This document shows positions 43,464 to 52,447 of a stretch of DNA of 64,000 nucleotides, in pieces. This DNA is from GCA-001735895 sp964651385 (GTDB taxonomy: Bacteria; Pseudomonadota; Gammaproteobacteria; GCA-001735895): contig CAZYYM010000001.1 in the NCBI GenBank assembly GCA_964651385.1, forward strand, positions 1 to 64,000. Reading direction: 5' to 3'. The first letter of the stretch is position 1; every line of letters begins with the position of its first letter. The notes under the pieces are model-generated. The model did not search any database and was not told the origin of the DNA. It worked only from the letters and a program-made list of their open reading frames with translations. Both the position numbers and the translations under genes were made by a program.

Positions 43464-44421
43464 ATTCAGCGTTACCACGCTAATTTTCATGCTCGCTGCA
43501 ACATGCAACGCGGCTAGCCTTGGCTTACCGACGCGGGATCAGAATCCGATGTTGCAGGGCTACTATTTACCGTCGATCAACATGCAATCAGACAACGGCT
43601 GGCACCTCAGTCATATGCTGTTTATTACCAATACCTACCAGGACGAGAATCGGAGTGACGAGGCGCTTCGTATCGACGTCGAAAACTACCGATATGACTT
43701 TTCCCTGGCTTATCAGAATGACAACTGGCGGTTGAGCGCAACCCTTCCCTTTATCGCTAATGATAGCGGTAGTCTGGATGGACTGATTGAAAACTGGCAT
43801 GACGCCTTTGACCTGCCTCAGGGCGGCCGCACTAGAAGCCCTGACAATCAGATCGAACTGCTCTATAGCCGTAATGGCAACACTATTTTCGAACAGAACA
43901 AACCAGACAGTGATATCGGCGACCTCTCGTTATCGTTTGACTATCGGCTGTCGTATAGCAGAAAAAGCAATACCGAGTTGGCTATCGGTATCGAATTGCC
44001 AACTGGTTCGATCGACAGTAATAGTGGCAACGATGCAATTGACACCGCAGTCTGGATAAACCGGTCTCGGCAGTTTTCCGAACACAGCCGGTTTTATGGT
44101 GTGTTCGGCGTCAGTCTGCCAGGCAAGGGCGGCCAGTTAAAAGATCGTATCAAAAGCCGGATATGGTTTTCACAACTGGGTACCGAATATGATCTCACCG
44201 ATAATATTACCGGCATACTTCAATTCGACCTGCACAGCGCGACATTGAAAAATTCTCAACTCAAAGCTTTCAACAATTCGGTACAAATGCAGATTGCCCT
44301 GCAATTTAGAAACTGGCTCGAAGACTATCATATTGACCTGTTTTTCTCCGAAGATATTCTGGTAAAATCGGCACCGGATATTACCTTCGGCCTTAGATTG
44401 AGCCGGGATCAATTCGACTAA
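43441..44421 (+). CDS. DUF3187-family envelope protein of unknown function
   Basis: A 326-residue protein with a Sec signal peptide (about residues 1-24, ending ATCNA) and a beta-strand-rich mature part beginning GLPTRDQNPMLQGYYLP, the characteristic start of DUF3187. Alternating hydrophobic-polar strands and the C-terminal FGLRLSRDQFD suggest an outer-membrane beta-barrel. It overlaps prfC by 23 bases and so is likely translated from the same message. Function is unknown. Confidence 0.85.
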   Translation: MAFTIAYKFSVTTLIFMLAATCNAASLGLPTRDQNPMLQGYYLPSINMQSDNGWHLSHMLFITNTYQDENRSDEALRIDVENYRYDFSLAYQNDNWRLSATLPFIANDSGSLDGLIENWHDAFDLPQGGRTRSPDNQIELLYSRNGNTIFEQNKPDSDIGDLSLSFDYRLSYSRKSNTELAIGIELPTGSIDSNSGNDAIDTAVWINRSRQFSEHSRFYGVFGVSLPGKGGQLKDRIKSRIWFSQLGTEYDLTDNITGILQFDLHSATLKNSQLKAFNNSVQMQIALQFRNWLEDYHIDLFFSEDILVKSAPDITFGLRLSRDQFD

Positions 44422-44440
44422 ACTAGTAGTCTATACTGCA

Positions 44441-44869
44441 CTAGCAGCAACTGCCTTTTGCCTCGGCTGCACAGCAACCTGATTCAACATCGGCCGCTTT
44501 AAACAACTGCACATCTGCCATGGTTCGATAAGTTTCCCAGGCAACACCCGAAGGATCTTTAACCCAGGATTTTTCAGAACGTGCGTAACAGCAAACGGTT
44601 TCCCCATCATCGAATGTATCGATATCGGCCTGATTGAGATTTTCACGTATGTTCTGCAATTCATCCTCTTCATCGACCTGTATACCCAGATGATCAACAC
44701 CGTTTGAACCGGCCCGCGTTGAAATTGCAAAATTAATGCGTGGATCTTCCAGCATCCATTTGGCATAATCAGCTTCGGTTTTTGCAGGTTGTTTGTCAAA
44801 CAATGCGTTGTAAAACCGGATACTTTGTTCGAGGCTTTCTACGCCCACATGGATATGTATTCGCTTCAT
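44441..44869 (-). CDS. arsI: ArsI/CadI-type glyoxalase-fold C-As lyase
   Basis: A 142-residue vicinal-oxygen-chelate protein. HIHVGVESLEQSIRFYNALF starts the fold, NGVDHLGIQVD gives a metal ligand, and the vicinal cysteines in ETVCCYARSEKSWVKDPSG correspond to the arsenic-binding pair of ArsI. ArsI-type lyases use iron and oxygen to break the carbon-arsenic bond of trivalent methyl and aromatic arsenicals. The tail ends in cysteine pairs (GCCAAEAKGSCC). It is cotranscribed with arsR (four-base overlap). A cadmium-induced CadI role is the main alternative. Confidence 0.88.
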   Translation of the reverse strand: MKRIHIHVGVESLEQSIRFYNALFDKQPAKTEADYAKWMLEDPRINFAISTRAGSNGVDHLGIQVDEEDELQNIRENLNQADIDTFDDGETVCCYARSEKSWVKDPSGVAWETYRTMADVQLFKAADVESGCCAAEAKGSCC

Positions 44870-45258
44870 GATTTTACCCTGTTTAATAAAATAGTTTCGG
44901 ATTCAGTTTGGCAGCAGCCAAAGAGTTTAATAACGGAACAACCAGTCGCATAGTTCTCCTGCAGGCTGGCAAATTCAGGGCTGCAACAGTCTTTCACCAG
45001 ATAGCCGATCAAACCGCGCACCACCATAAAATTGGCCGAATAGACTATCGACCGGCCATGTTTACGCGAAGATATAATACCGCTACCCATTAAATGGCTC
45101 AGGTGAAAAGACAAAGTGTTATGCGCGATGCCAAGCCTGGCTCCGATAATACCTGCCGCTAGCCCTTTAGGGCCAGCCTCAACCAGCAAACGAAACGCAT
45201 TCAATCTCGTTTCCTGGGAAAGTGCGTCGAAAATGGAAAGGGCCTGCTGAGTATTCAT
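44866..45258 (-). CDS. arsR: ArsR-family arsenic-responsive repressor
   Basis: A 130-residue winged-helix repressor. The helix-turn-helix region is GARLGIAHNTLSFHLSHLM (about 39-57), followed by the wing SSRKHGRSIVYSAN. Metalloid-sensing cysteines lie C-terminally: C91 and C92 in VKDCCSP with C107, plus C115/C116, close to the C-terminal three-cysteine sensors. It probably represses its own operon with arsI and perhaps the divergent dioxygenase. Its promoter places transcription start at or next to the ATG, so the transcript may be leaderless; no Shine-Dalgarno sequence is seen. Confidence 0.92.
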   Translation of the reverse strand: MNTQQALSIFDALSQETRLNAFRLLVEAGPKGLAAGIIGARLGIAHNTLSFHLSHLMGSGIISSRKHGRSIVYSANFMVVRGLIGYLVKDCCSPEFASLQENYATGCSVIKLFGCCQTESETILLNRVKS

Positions 45259-45305
45259 ATGTCGATATTAATTGACATATTACAAAGTGTCAATAGCCAT
45301 TGACA
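45257..45305. promoter_or_regulatory. ArsR operator region with arsR promoter
   Basis: Two overlapping dyads: ATATGTC (45257-45263) with GACATAT (45274-45280), and ATTGACA (45271-45277) with TGTCAAT (45288-45294), both with 10-base centres. A third half-site ATTGACA lies at 45299-45305, towards the dioxygenase gene. The arsR promoter is TTGACA (45293-45288, minus) and TAATAT (45270-45265) with 17-base spacing, so both dyads cover it. Confidence 0.8.
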
Positions 45306-45377
45306 TTTTATTTTATATCCATTCAAATAGAATATCTAAACTGTCGAGAATCGACCATCAATCAGGGTATTCGACCA

Positions 45378-45995
45378 ATGCCAGATTCAATTAACAAGGC
45401 TCGACGCCATTTGATTTTTGGTATCATGACGCTACCTGCCAGTGCCATCGCCACAGGTTACCTATCGACACCGAGAGCAAGCGAAGGTCCGTATTACCCA
45501 ACGACCGATATGCGCTATGGCGATATCGATAATGACCTGGTAAAAATCAGTGATCGGGCCAAACAGGCCGGCGGCGAAGTAGTAGACCTCGCAGGCCGCG
45601 TATTTGAGCCAGGGGGCAACCCATTGCCATCGGCCCGGGTCGAAATCTGGCAATGCGATGCAAACGGCCGCTACCTGCATCGAGCCGACTATGGCGCGAT
45701 GACTAGTGACAGGTCTTTCCAGGGATTCGGCTACAACATTACCGACTCTGGTGGCAATTATTTTTTTCGGACCATTAAACCGGTACCCTATGGTGGCCGC
45801 GCGCCGCATATACACCTGAAGGTCTGGGTGAAAGGCCGGGATCGCCTGACGACGCAATTGTATTTGCCCGATCACCCGGGCAATGCTCGTGACTGGCTAT
45901 ACCGGCGAATTCCTGAAAATAAACGTGATCTAGTGACGATGCGTTTTAAAGAAACCGGTCGGGAGCCACTGGCTATAGTCGATCTGGTAGTTTAA
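45378..45995 (+). CDS. Exported intradiol ring-cleavage dioxygenase-like protein
   Basis: A 205-residue protein of the catechol/protocatechuate 3,4-dioxygenase fold. I start it at ATG 45378, which yields a Tat-like signal (NKARRHLIFGIMTLPASAIA). The core shows GRVFEPGGNPLPSARVEIWQ, the iron-binding PHIHLKVW (two histidines) and candidate tyrosine ligands in HRADYGAM and DWLYRRI. Single-domain exported members of this family often act on unknown substrates. It is divergent from arsR-arsI and close to the arsR operator half-sites, so linked regulation is possible. The aromatic substrate is unknown. Confidence 0.82.
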   Translation: MPDSINKARRHLIFGIMTLPASAIATGYLSTPRASEGPYYPTTDMRYGDIDNDLVKISDRAKQAGGEVVDLAGRVFEPGGNPLPSARVEIWQCDANGRYLHRADYGAMTSDRSFQGFGYNITDSGGNYFFRTIKPVPYGGRAPHIHLKVWVKGRDRLTTQLYLPDHPGNARDWLYRRIPENKRDLVTMRFKETGREPLAIVDLVV

Positions 45996-46009
45996 AGATA
46001 CCCGAACGA

Positions 46010-46900
46010 TCAATAATGAGGCATGTCCGAATCGCCAACTGTACAGAATATCTCGCAACCGGTGATATCTTCCAAGGCTGCCTCCTTATAGCTTTTAGGA
46101 TAGCTTTGGTCAAAAGGTGTTAGCCCACAAGCATCAATATGAAAGCACCGATAGCCAAGCTGATGGAGGAATACAAGCACATCGTCCACCTGCGGGTTGC
46201 CAAAAATGACTTCCATTACGATATCCGGTCGATCTCGCCGAAACATATTTGCACCGCTGAAAATGACGTCGCGTTCGGTCTCTTCGGTATCAATTTTCAC
46301 AAGATCAATGCGCCCGATATTTTCTATCAGCGAATCTAGCGGTTTGGTTTTCACTTGCAATGTCTGCATTTTGTTGTCCTCGAACCTTTCTCCCTTGCCA
46401 AAACAATTCTTTAGCGATCCAGTCGGCGGCAAGGCACTACGTCGACGAGCAGGGATATAAAAAGTGGCATTACCCGATTCTGGCGCAATGGCGACAGGTT
46501 GGGTGACTATACCTGTGCTTTGATTAAGCGCTTGAAAATGCCGCAATAGTTGCAGGTTATCCGGCACCGGTTCGAAAGCATGAATAACAGCATTGGGATT
46601 GGCCCTGGCAGCTATGAGTGCATAGAGGCCGAAATAGGCGCCTATATCCAGAACGCCGTGAGCACGTTTGGCCAATGCCTGGAATAACCGTATCGTGTCG
46701 GGTTCGTGCCCATGAATGCCCTTCCATGCAAATCGCCTTAAAATTTTAGAACTCCCCAGGTGATCAAATATCAGGGTCTGTCCATCAGGCAGTTCCAGAG
46801 GAAAACAAGTTACACCAAATGGTATCTGGTTCTTGAGATAGTTACGAACTGAAGCAGGTGATAGACGATAAAGAAAACGATGGATTGCAATCGGTAACAC
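46010..46900 (-). CDS. FkbM-family SAM-dependent methyltransferase
   Basis: A 296-residue methyltransferase. The SAM loop is GVLDIGAYFGLYALIAARA and the acidic strand VIHAFEPVPDNLQLL; SLIENIGRIDLVKIDTEETE is the FkbM hallmark. The start is a GTG at 46900. Two codons upstream, in frame, lies a TGA (46906-46904) that closes a 15-codon frame beginning at ATG 46951 behind a good AGGAG. The gene may therefore have lost an N-terminal stretch or be preceded by a leader peptide. Substrate is unknown; FkbM enzymes often methylate sugars or polyketides. Confidence 0.85.
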   Translation of the reverse strand: MLPIAIHRFLYRLSPASVRNYLKNQIPFGVTCFPLELPDGQTLIFDHLGSSKILRRFAWKGIHGHEPDTIRLFQALAKRAHGVLDIGAYFGLYALIAARANPNAVIHAFEPVPDNLQLLRHFQALNQSTGIVTQPVAIAPESGNATFYIPARRRSALPPTGSLKNCFGKGERFEDNKMQTLQVKTKPLDSLIENIGRIDLVKIDTEETERDVIFSGANMFRRDRPDIVMEVIFGNPQVDDVLVFLHQLGYRCFHIDACGLTPFDQSYPKSYKEAALEDITGCEIFCTVGDSDMPHY

Positions 46901-46980
46901 GACTCATTTGCCAGTTTTAGTTCGATTCGGAGACTGAATTTCGGGTTCCATGCGAACTCCTAACTTCATGATCTAATCAC

Positions 46981-48216
46981 TCAATCCACTAGTTCGGTCA
47001 CAATCTGTGGGTCACTCTCCAGTGTTCTATGCACCGGGCACATGTTGGCAATTTCCAGTAAGCGTTGCCTTTGCTCGTCGCTCAAATCGCCATATAGTTT
47101 AATACGCCGGCTTAACTGTTCAATTTTCTGCTTGCAATCCACGCAATCGGTAGCATGCACACGCTCGTGCTGCAATGTTACATCGACGTCATCCAGAGGT
47201 AATTTTTTCCGGTTGGCGTACATCCGCAAGGTCATTGAGGTGCAGGCACCGAGGCTCATTAATAGCAAATCGTAGGGTGTCGGCCCCATATTTGAACCAC
47301 CGAATTTTAGCGGCTCATCCGCCATAAAACGGTGACTATCACTGTACAGACCACGAAGAAACTGTTTATCGAGCTCACTGACCAGCACCTCACCCGGGTC
47401 CAATACGGGCCTTTGGGTTAGACTTCTTGGGATTTCGACACTATCGAGCCCTAGATAGCGACTCGCCCATGCCGCCATAGTCGCCGCAACATATTCGGCA
47501 TCGGCAGCTTTGCTCAACAAATGATCGGCATGATCAAGCGATATGAAACTTTTCGGATGTTTGGCGGCCTGATAAATTTGCGCAGCTTGATCAATCGAAA
47601 CCACCTTATCAATCGGCGAATGAAACACCAGCAAGGCCTTGTTCAAATCGGCGATCTGGTCGGTTGAATTGTACACCGAAATGTCATCGAGCAATTGTTT
47701 TTTTATGCGAAACTCGCGACCACCAATACCAACTACGGCTTCACCCTCGGTTTTGATCTTATCGGTTTCGGCCTTAAATAGATGCTCGACGTGGTGTGCC
47801 GTAGCGGGCGCGCCAATGGTGACCACAGCCTTGACGGCGTCAAGCTTCCGAGCGGCTGTCAGCACAGCCGCGCCGCCGAGACTATGACCAATAATTAGCT
47901 CCGGGGCTCTATAATCAGCTTCGAGTTTTTTAGCGGCAGCCACCAAATCGGTGACATTGGAAGAAAAATTGCTATTGGCGAAATCGCCATCGCTATTACC
48001 GATCCCAGTAAAATCGAATCGCATTACAGCAATACCCCGTGCCGCTAATGCACGTGATATTCTCGATGCCGCCACAATATCTTTTCCGCAGGTAAAACAG
48101 TGAGCGAACAGTGCATACCTCGCAATACTAACCTGCTCAGGGGGTGTTTCCAATAAACCCGATAAGGTTTGGCCGGTGCTATTTTCAAATTCTATTTTTA
48201 TTCTGCCCATCGACAA
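46981..48216 (-). CDS. Alpha/beta hydrolase-OsmC fusion protein
   Basis: A 411-residue fusion. Residues 1 to about 260 are an alpha/beta hydrolase with the nucleophile elbow GHSLGGAAV (about residue 109) and the catalytic histidine in LDHADHLL. The rest is an OsmC/Ohr-like peroxiredoxin domain with the reactive cysteines in LGACTSMTLRMYANRK and NMCPVHRTLE. The two-domain form is a known family in Proteobacteria. A role in organic peroxide or thioester detoxification is inferred. It lies 80 bases upstream of the FkbM gene and is divergent from plsB. Confidence 0.9.
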   Translation of the reverse strand: MSMGRIKIEFENSTGQTLSGLLETPPEQVSIARYALFAHCFTCGKDIVAASRISRALAARGIAVMRFDFTGIGNSDGDFANSNFSSNVTDLVAAAKKLEADYRAPELIIGHSLGGAAVLTAARKLDAVKAVVTIGAPATAHHVEHLFKAETDKIKTEGEAVVGIGGREFRIKKQLLDDISVYNSTDQIADLNKALLVFHSPIDKVVSIDQAAQIYQAAKHPKSFISLDHADHLLSKAADAEYVAATMAAWASRYLGLDSVEIPRSLTQRPVLDPGEVLVSELDKQFLRGLYSDSHRFMADEPLKFGGSNMGPTPYDLLLMSLGACTSMTLRMYANRKKLPLDDVDVTLQHERVHATDCVDCKQKIEQLSRRIKLYGDLSDEQRQRLLEIANMCPVHRTLESDPQIVTELVD

Positions 48217-48344
48217 TTTCCTCTGAAGTTTCGTTTATAAAATCGCACCTGAATAGCTTCGACTTCGATATAGTGGTTTAATTCAAACGCCCGGCACTGT
48301 TATGATTATCCTGTTATTTTACTGGAAAAAATTTACAGTTACCG

Positions 48345-50771
48345 ATGATGCTTCGATTTGATCGTTTTCTACGCTGGCTTCTATTTATATGGGTAAAAGT
48401 GGAAGTATACCCGCGTGAAAACCCACCCTACGACCTGGACCCAAACGCTCGTACCCTCTATGTACTTGCCGACCGTGGCTTGAGCGATTTGCTGGTTTTG
48501 ACGCAAGTATCCCGTCAATTCAATTTGCCGAATCCACTGCAACGAATTTCGCTTCCCGGCAGCTTTAATTACCACTCGGTATACAGCATTGCTTCGCGTA
48601 ATCCGCTAACTGGCTGGCTACGTCGTCGCAAAAGCCATTCAAACCTGTTACAGGATTTCATCGATGTCCTGCAATCCGGAAAGCCATTCAAATTGCAGAT
48701 CGTACCGGTCTCTGTCTATTGGGGACGACCGCTTGCCAAACAAAAACACTGGCTTCAGGTACTTTTCGCCGATACCTGGGCGGTTGCCGGAAAAATTCGC
48801 AAATTTCTGACGATTCTGATTCATGGTCGCAATACCCGCTTACTGTTTTCCCAGCCGATCAAATTTGAGACGCTGGCAGGTGACTGTGAATTCTCGGCCG
48901 ATCAAGTTCATAGTTATCTATTAACACAATTAAGCCGACAGCGAGAGGCGACATTCGGCCCGGAAGTAGATAGACACAAAGCGCTTAGCATTGCTGTACT
49001 GAATAGCCCGGTCGTGCAATCGATTATCCAACAACAAGAAGGAGACAGGCTTGCTGATCGGGAAATGAAACGTGCACAGCGCTACTGCAAAGAGATTTTT
49101 GCCAACTGCACACAGATGACGATCGAGTTGATGTTACGTCTGCTCAATCAATTCTGGAAACGTTTCTATGACGGCATCGAAACCTATAACACGGGTACCC
49201 TGAAACAAACCGCGCTAACCCATCAACTGGTTTATGTACCCTGTCATCGCAGCCATATCGATTATCTATTGCTGTCTTATGTTATTTTTTCCGAGAATCT
49301 GGCGATTCCTTATATCGCTGCCGGAAATAACTTAAACCTGCCCCTGATCGGCCGCATTCTCCGCGGTGGTGGGGCTTTTTTTATGCGCCGAAGTTTCAAG
49401 GATAATCCGCTTTACAGTGCCATTATGCGCGCATATGTACAGCAATTGATTGCACTGGGTGCGCCCATCGAATACTTTGTTGAGGGCGGCCGTAGTCGCA
49501 CTGGTAGATTGCTGCAGCCAAAACTTGGCATGCTTGATATGACCGTCGATGCCTATATCAAAACACAATCCAGACCACTGGCATTCATACCCGTTTATAT
49601 TGGATACGAAAAGCTCATTGAGGGACGCTCCTATCTCGGCGAACTTTATGGAAACCAGAAAAAAAGCGAGTCATTTTTTGGCGCTCTTACAGCAATCTTT
49701 CGTTTAAGAGGCCACTTTGGCCAAGTCACAGCCAGTTTCGGGGAACCGATAGTACTATCCGAAGTACTCGGTCAGACGCAAGTAGACTGGTCCAGCCGTG
49801 CCGCTGAAATTGATCAAAGTCCAGAATGGTATCGCAGCGCAATAAAACAGTTATCCCGCAAAATAATGGTCGGAATTAACAACGCCAGTATCGTTAACCC
49901 GGTCAATATGATCGCGACAATATTATTAGCGACGCCCAGACAAAGTATTGACAAAAAAGAACTGCTCGAGCAGTCGATTCTTTACAGACAATTGATTGAA
50001 TCTACCGATACGCTTAACAGCGTGCGTTTTGTCAGTGATATTGGCGAGGATCTAATCAATCAAATGGTAAAGCAGAACGTGATCAATATTCACCATCACG
50101 AACTCGGAGATATTGTCTTCCTCAAGCCCGAAGATTCGGTTTTGATGAGCTACTATCGCAATAACAGCCTGCATGTTTTTATTATACCTGCACTGATTGC
50201 CTGTTGTTTCGACAATACCTCCAGAGTTTCCATGAGCAAAATTGTCGGCATTATTCGCGTCCTCTATCCCTTTCTGAAAGCGGAGCTACACCTGGAGTGG
50301 GAAATCGGAGAACTCGAGAACCTTGTAGAGAAATTTGTAATTACTATGGTTAATCTGGATTTACTACGCGAGGGGAAAAATGGTTTACGTCGCCCCGAGC
50401 GCAGTGCCAGACGTTTTCTGGATTTGCACCGGCTAGTGTTAGTCGTACAGCCGATACTGGAACGTTACTACATGACCTTTATTGTTTTGTGGCAGTCGGC
50501 TAAAACCCCCATGCGAGAAGCCGATCTGGAACAGCGCTGCCATATACTGGCTCAGAAAGTTTCAATGTTACACGGCGTCAACGCACCCGATTTTTTTGAT
50601 CGAGTGTTATTCCGGCATTTTATTGATACGATGATTAAACTGGATTATCTTATGGAAAATGAGGACGGGACTTTAGTATTTTCTCATGCTTTTGAGCATA
50701 TCAGTCTCGACATACGCAGTCTTCTTAGTTTCGAAGTACGTTGCACCATTCTGACGATGATTCGACAATAA
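48345..50771 (+). CDS. plsB: Glycerol-3-phosphate 1-O-acyltransferase PlsB
   Basis: Inner-membrane enzyme for the first acylation of phospholipid synthesis, 808 residues, the usual PlsB size. Block I is VPCHRSHIDYLLLSY (HX4D, about residue 303), block II GGAFFMRRSFKDNPLY, block III EYFVEGGRSRTGRLLQPK and block IV LAFIPVYIGYEKLIEG. Tandem ATGs at 48345 and 48348 make the exact start uncertain by one codon. It is a single gene, convergent with hslR. Confidence 0.95.
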   Translation: MMLRFDRFLRWLLFIWVKVEVYPRENPPYDLDPNARTLYVLADRGLSDLLVLTQVSRQFNLPNPLQRISLPGSFNYHSVYSIASRNPLTGWLRRRKSHSNLLQDFIDVLQSGKPFKLQIVPVSVYWGRPLAKQKHWLQVLFADTWAVAGKIRKFLTILIHGRNTRLLFSQPIKFETLAGDCEFSADQVHSYLLTQLSRQREATFGPEVDRHKALSIAVLNSPVVQSIIQQQEGDRLADREMKRAQRYCKEIFANCTQMTIELMLRLLNQFWKRFYDGIETYNTGTLKQTALTHQLVYVPCHRSHIDYLLLSYVIFSENLAIPYIAAGNNLNLPLIGRILRGGGAFFMRRSFKDNPLYSAIMRAYVQQLIALGAPIEYFVEGGRSRTGRLLQPKLGMLDMTVDAYIKTQSRPLAFIPVYIGYEKLIEGRSYLGELYGNQKKSESFFGALTAIFRLRGHFGQVTASFGEPIVLSEVLGQTQVDWSSRAAEIDQSPEWYRSAIKQLSRKIMVGINNASIVNPVNMIATILLATPRQSIDKKELLEQSILYRQLIESTDTLNSVRFVSDIGEDLINQMVKQNVINIHHHELGDIVFLKPEDSVLMSYYRNNSLHVFIIPALIACCFDNTSRVSMSKIVGIIRVLYPFLKAELHLEWEIGELENLVEKFVITMVNLDLLREGKNGLRRPERSARRFLDLHRLVLVVQPILERYYMTFIVLWQSAKTPMREADLEQRCHILAQKVSMLHGVNAPDFFDRVLFRHFIDTMIKLDYLMENEDGTLVFSHAFEHISLDIRSLLSFEVRCTILTMIRQ

Positions 50772-50780
50772 ATCGTCAGC

Positions 50781-51173
50781 CTAATATTTACCTGTAAACT
50801 GGCGAATTTTTCGTCGTTCCTGTTTATTCGGTTTATAGTCGCTGGAAGGTCTCTGCAAGGCAGCAAGTTTATGTTTTTCAGTTTCGCGTTGCCGTTGTAA
50901 TCGGCTGGCTTCGGTCTCTTCATAGAGTGTCTGAGCGATAACCGCCGAACTACGCCGGCCACTTATTCCGGTGACGATGACTTCAAATCGGTCATAGCCA
51001 CGATTGATCTGATAGCAGTCGCGCAACTTAACCGGTCGTGACGGCTTGATACGCTGTCCATTTAAATGCACTTTGCCACCGTTAACCGCAATAGTCGCCA
51101 GTGCCCTGGTCTTGAAAAAACGAGATGCCCATAGCCATTTATCGAGGCGCGTTTTTTGTTCAGAATTGGTCAA
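50781..51173 (-). CDS. hslR: Heat-shock S4-domain protein HslR (Hsp15)
   Basis: A 130-residue RNA-binding protein that rescues stalled 50S subunits carrying nascent chains. The S4 domain starts RLDKWLWASRFFKTRALA and includes GGKVHLNGQRIKPSRPV; the tail is highly basic (KPNKQERRKIRQFTGKY). It starts with TTG three bases after the HDOD stop, so it is probably translated by ribosomes from the upstream gene. Confidence 0.9.
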   Translation of the reverse strand: MTNSEQKTRLDKWLWASRFFKTRALATIAVNGGKVHLNGQRIKPSRPVKLRDCYQINRGYDRFEVIVTGISGRRSSAVIAQTLYEETEASRLQRQRETEKHKLAALQRPSSDYKPNKQERRKIRQFTGKY

Positions 51174-51176
51174 TTG

Positions 51177-52403
51177 TTAAATCTGCAATATTTGCTGCAT
51201 GTCATCGATTTCCGCTTTCGCCTGCCTGTAAAAATCGAACCCGCGTTCATCGACATTAAGTAGATCGAGTTTATCAACAATAGGTATCTGCTCAATGACG
51301 ATTGAATCGTCTAGTTGACTGGTTTCTTGCAGGAATAAAAGCCGTGCTGCGCTAACGATGTCAACATAGTCAACAGGCTGGCCGGTATCGCGATACCAGT
51401 TATCGGATGACTCGACAACCTTTAGGAAATCATCGCCAAAATTCCAGTGCTCAAACATGATACGACTAATCGGAACGTTGAGGTTGATCAAACTCTTATT
51501 CAGGGATTGCGTATTGCTGATTAACCCCGGATTTTCGTCGATGTATTTTAAAATTGGGATGATGCCAAGTTTGTGCAATAACCCGGCTAGCAATGCCTGT
51601 TCCGGATCGAGATGACTGGCACGGCTAGCGGTAATGACATAGGCTAACGCGGATACCTGGATACTTTCTTCATACAAGTGCCGGATTAGCTGCTTAATCA
51701 GCGTTGATTTTGCATGAAATAACTGTCGAACACAAAGGCTGAAACTCAGGCTACGTGTGGTTTCCTGACCGAGCCTCCTTACCGCATCCCGTACGCTTTT
51801 TATTTCACGCCAGGTTCCATAAAGCGGGCTGTTGGCGACCTTTATCAGTCGAGCGCTCAGCGTTGGATCGGTTTGAACAATCCGAATGATTTCCGCACTA
51901 TTGACATCCGATTTATTAATTGCCCGCCTGATCTTAAGCGCCGCTTCAGGGAGGGCCGGCAACTGTAGTTGATCAGATTGTAACGCCTTTCTGATCCGTT
52001 CGAATAATCGCTGCTCTTCGCGTTGTAACTGGGCAGGGCTAATTTCTCCATTCTTTACATCACGCTGCTTAAACAAATCATCGAATAATTCGCGATCAAT
52101 TTTAAGAACAGCGCCATGACTGGTGAATAGCGCAGCATCCCCCTCTTTATCTTCGTCAAACAAAATCGATAACCCTCGGCGATCTACGTGGGTGAAGCTT
52201 TCGATAACAAACCCACTGGAAAGCAGCGAAATTTCACCTTCGAGCAGATAGATAATTTTTCCCGGTTCCGAAACAATTAGCGTATTCGGTGTCACTGATT
52301 TAGCGACGGCATTGTGGAAAAGGTAGTCACGATCGTTACGACTTAACTCGCAAAGGGGTTCCAGTTTATCCCGGCGCGAGTATAACTTTAATAATTCATC
52401 CAT
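51177..52403 (-). CDS. HDOD-domain signalling protein with N-terminal cNMP-binding-like domain
   Basis: A 408-residue protein. Residues 1 to about 115 resemble a cyclic-nucleotide-binding jelly roll (TPNTLIVSEPGKIIYLLEGEI). Residues about 150-340 form an HDOD domain (LPALPEAALKIRRAINKSD, ADPTLSAR-like VQTDPTLSARLIKVANSPLY, and LLAGLLHKLGIIPIL), which lacks the full catalytic HD pair and is therefore likely a protein-interaction module. Related proteins act in c-di-GMP and chemotaxis-type signalling. It lies in the same-strand series htpG-pilZ-FAD-HDOD-hslR. Confidence 0.85.
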   Translation of the reverse strand: MDELLKLYSRRDKLEPLCELSRNDRDYLFHNAVAKSVTPNTLIVSEPGKIIYLLEGEISLLSSGFVIESFTHVDRRGLSILFDEDKEGDAALFTSHGAVLKIDRELFDDLFKQRDVKNGEISPAQLQREEQRLFERIRKALQSDQLQLPALPEAALKIRRAINKSDVNSAEIIRIVQTDPTLSARLIKVANSPLYGTWREIKSVRDAVRRLGQETTRSLSFSLCVRQLFHAKSTLIKQLIRHLYEESIQVSALAYVITASRASHLDPEQALLAGLLHKLGIIPILKYIDENPGLISNTQSLNKSLINLNVPISRIMFEHWNFGDDFLKVVESSDNWYRDTGQPVDYVDIVSAARLLFLQETSQLDDSIVIEQIPIVDKLDLLNVDERGFDFYRQAKAEIDDMQQILQI

Positions 52404-52447
52404 ATTTGGCGAATTCTGTTTATTTGCATCGTCTTATATAGCATAGC

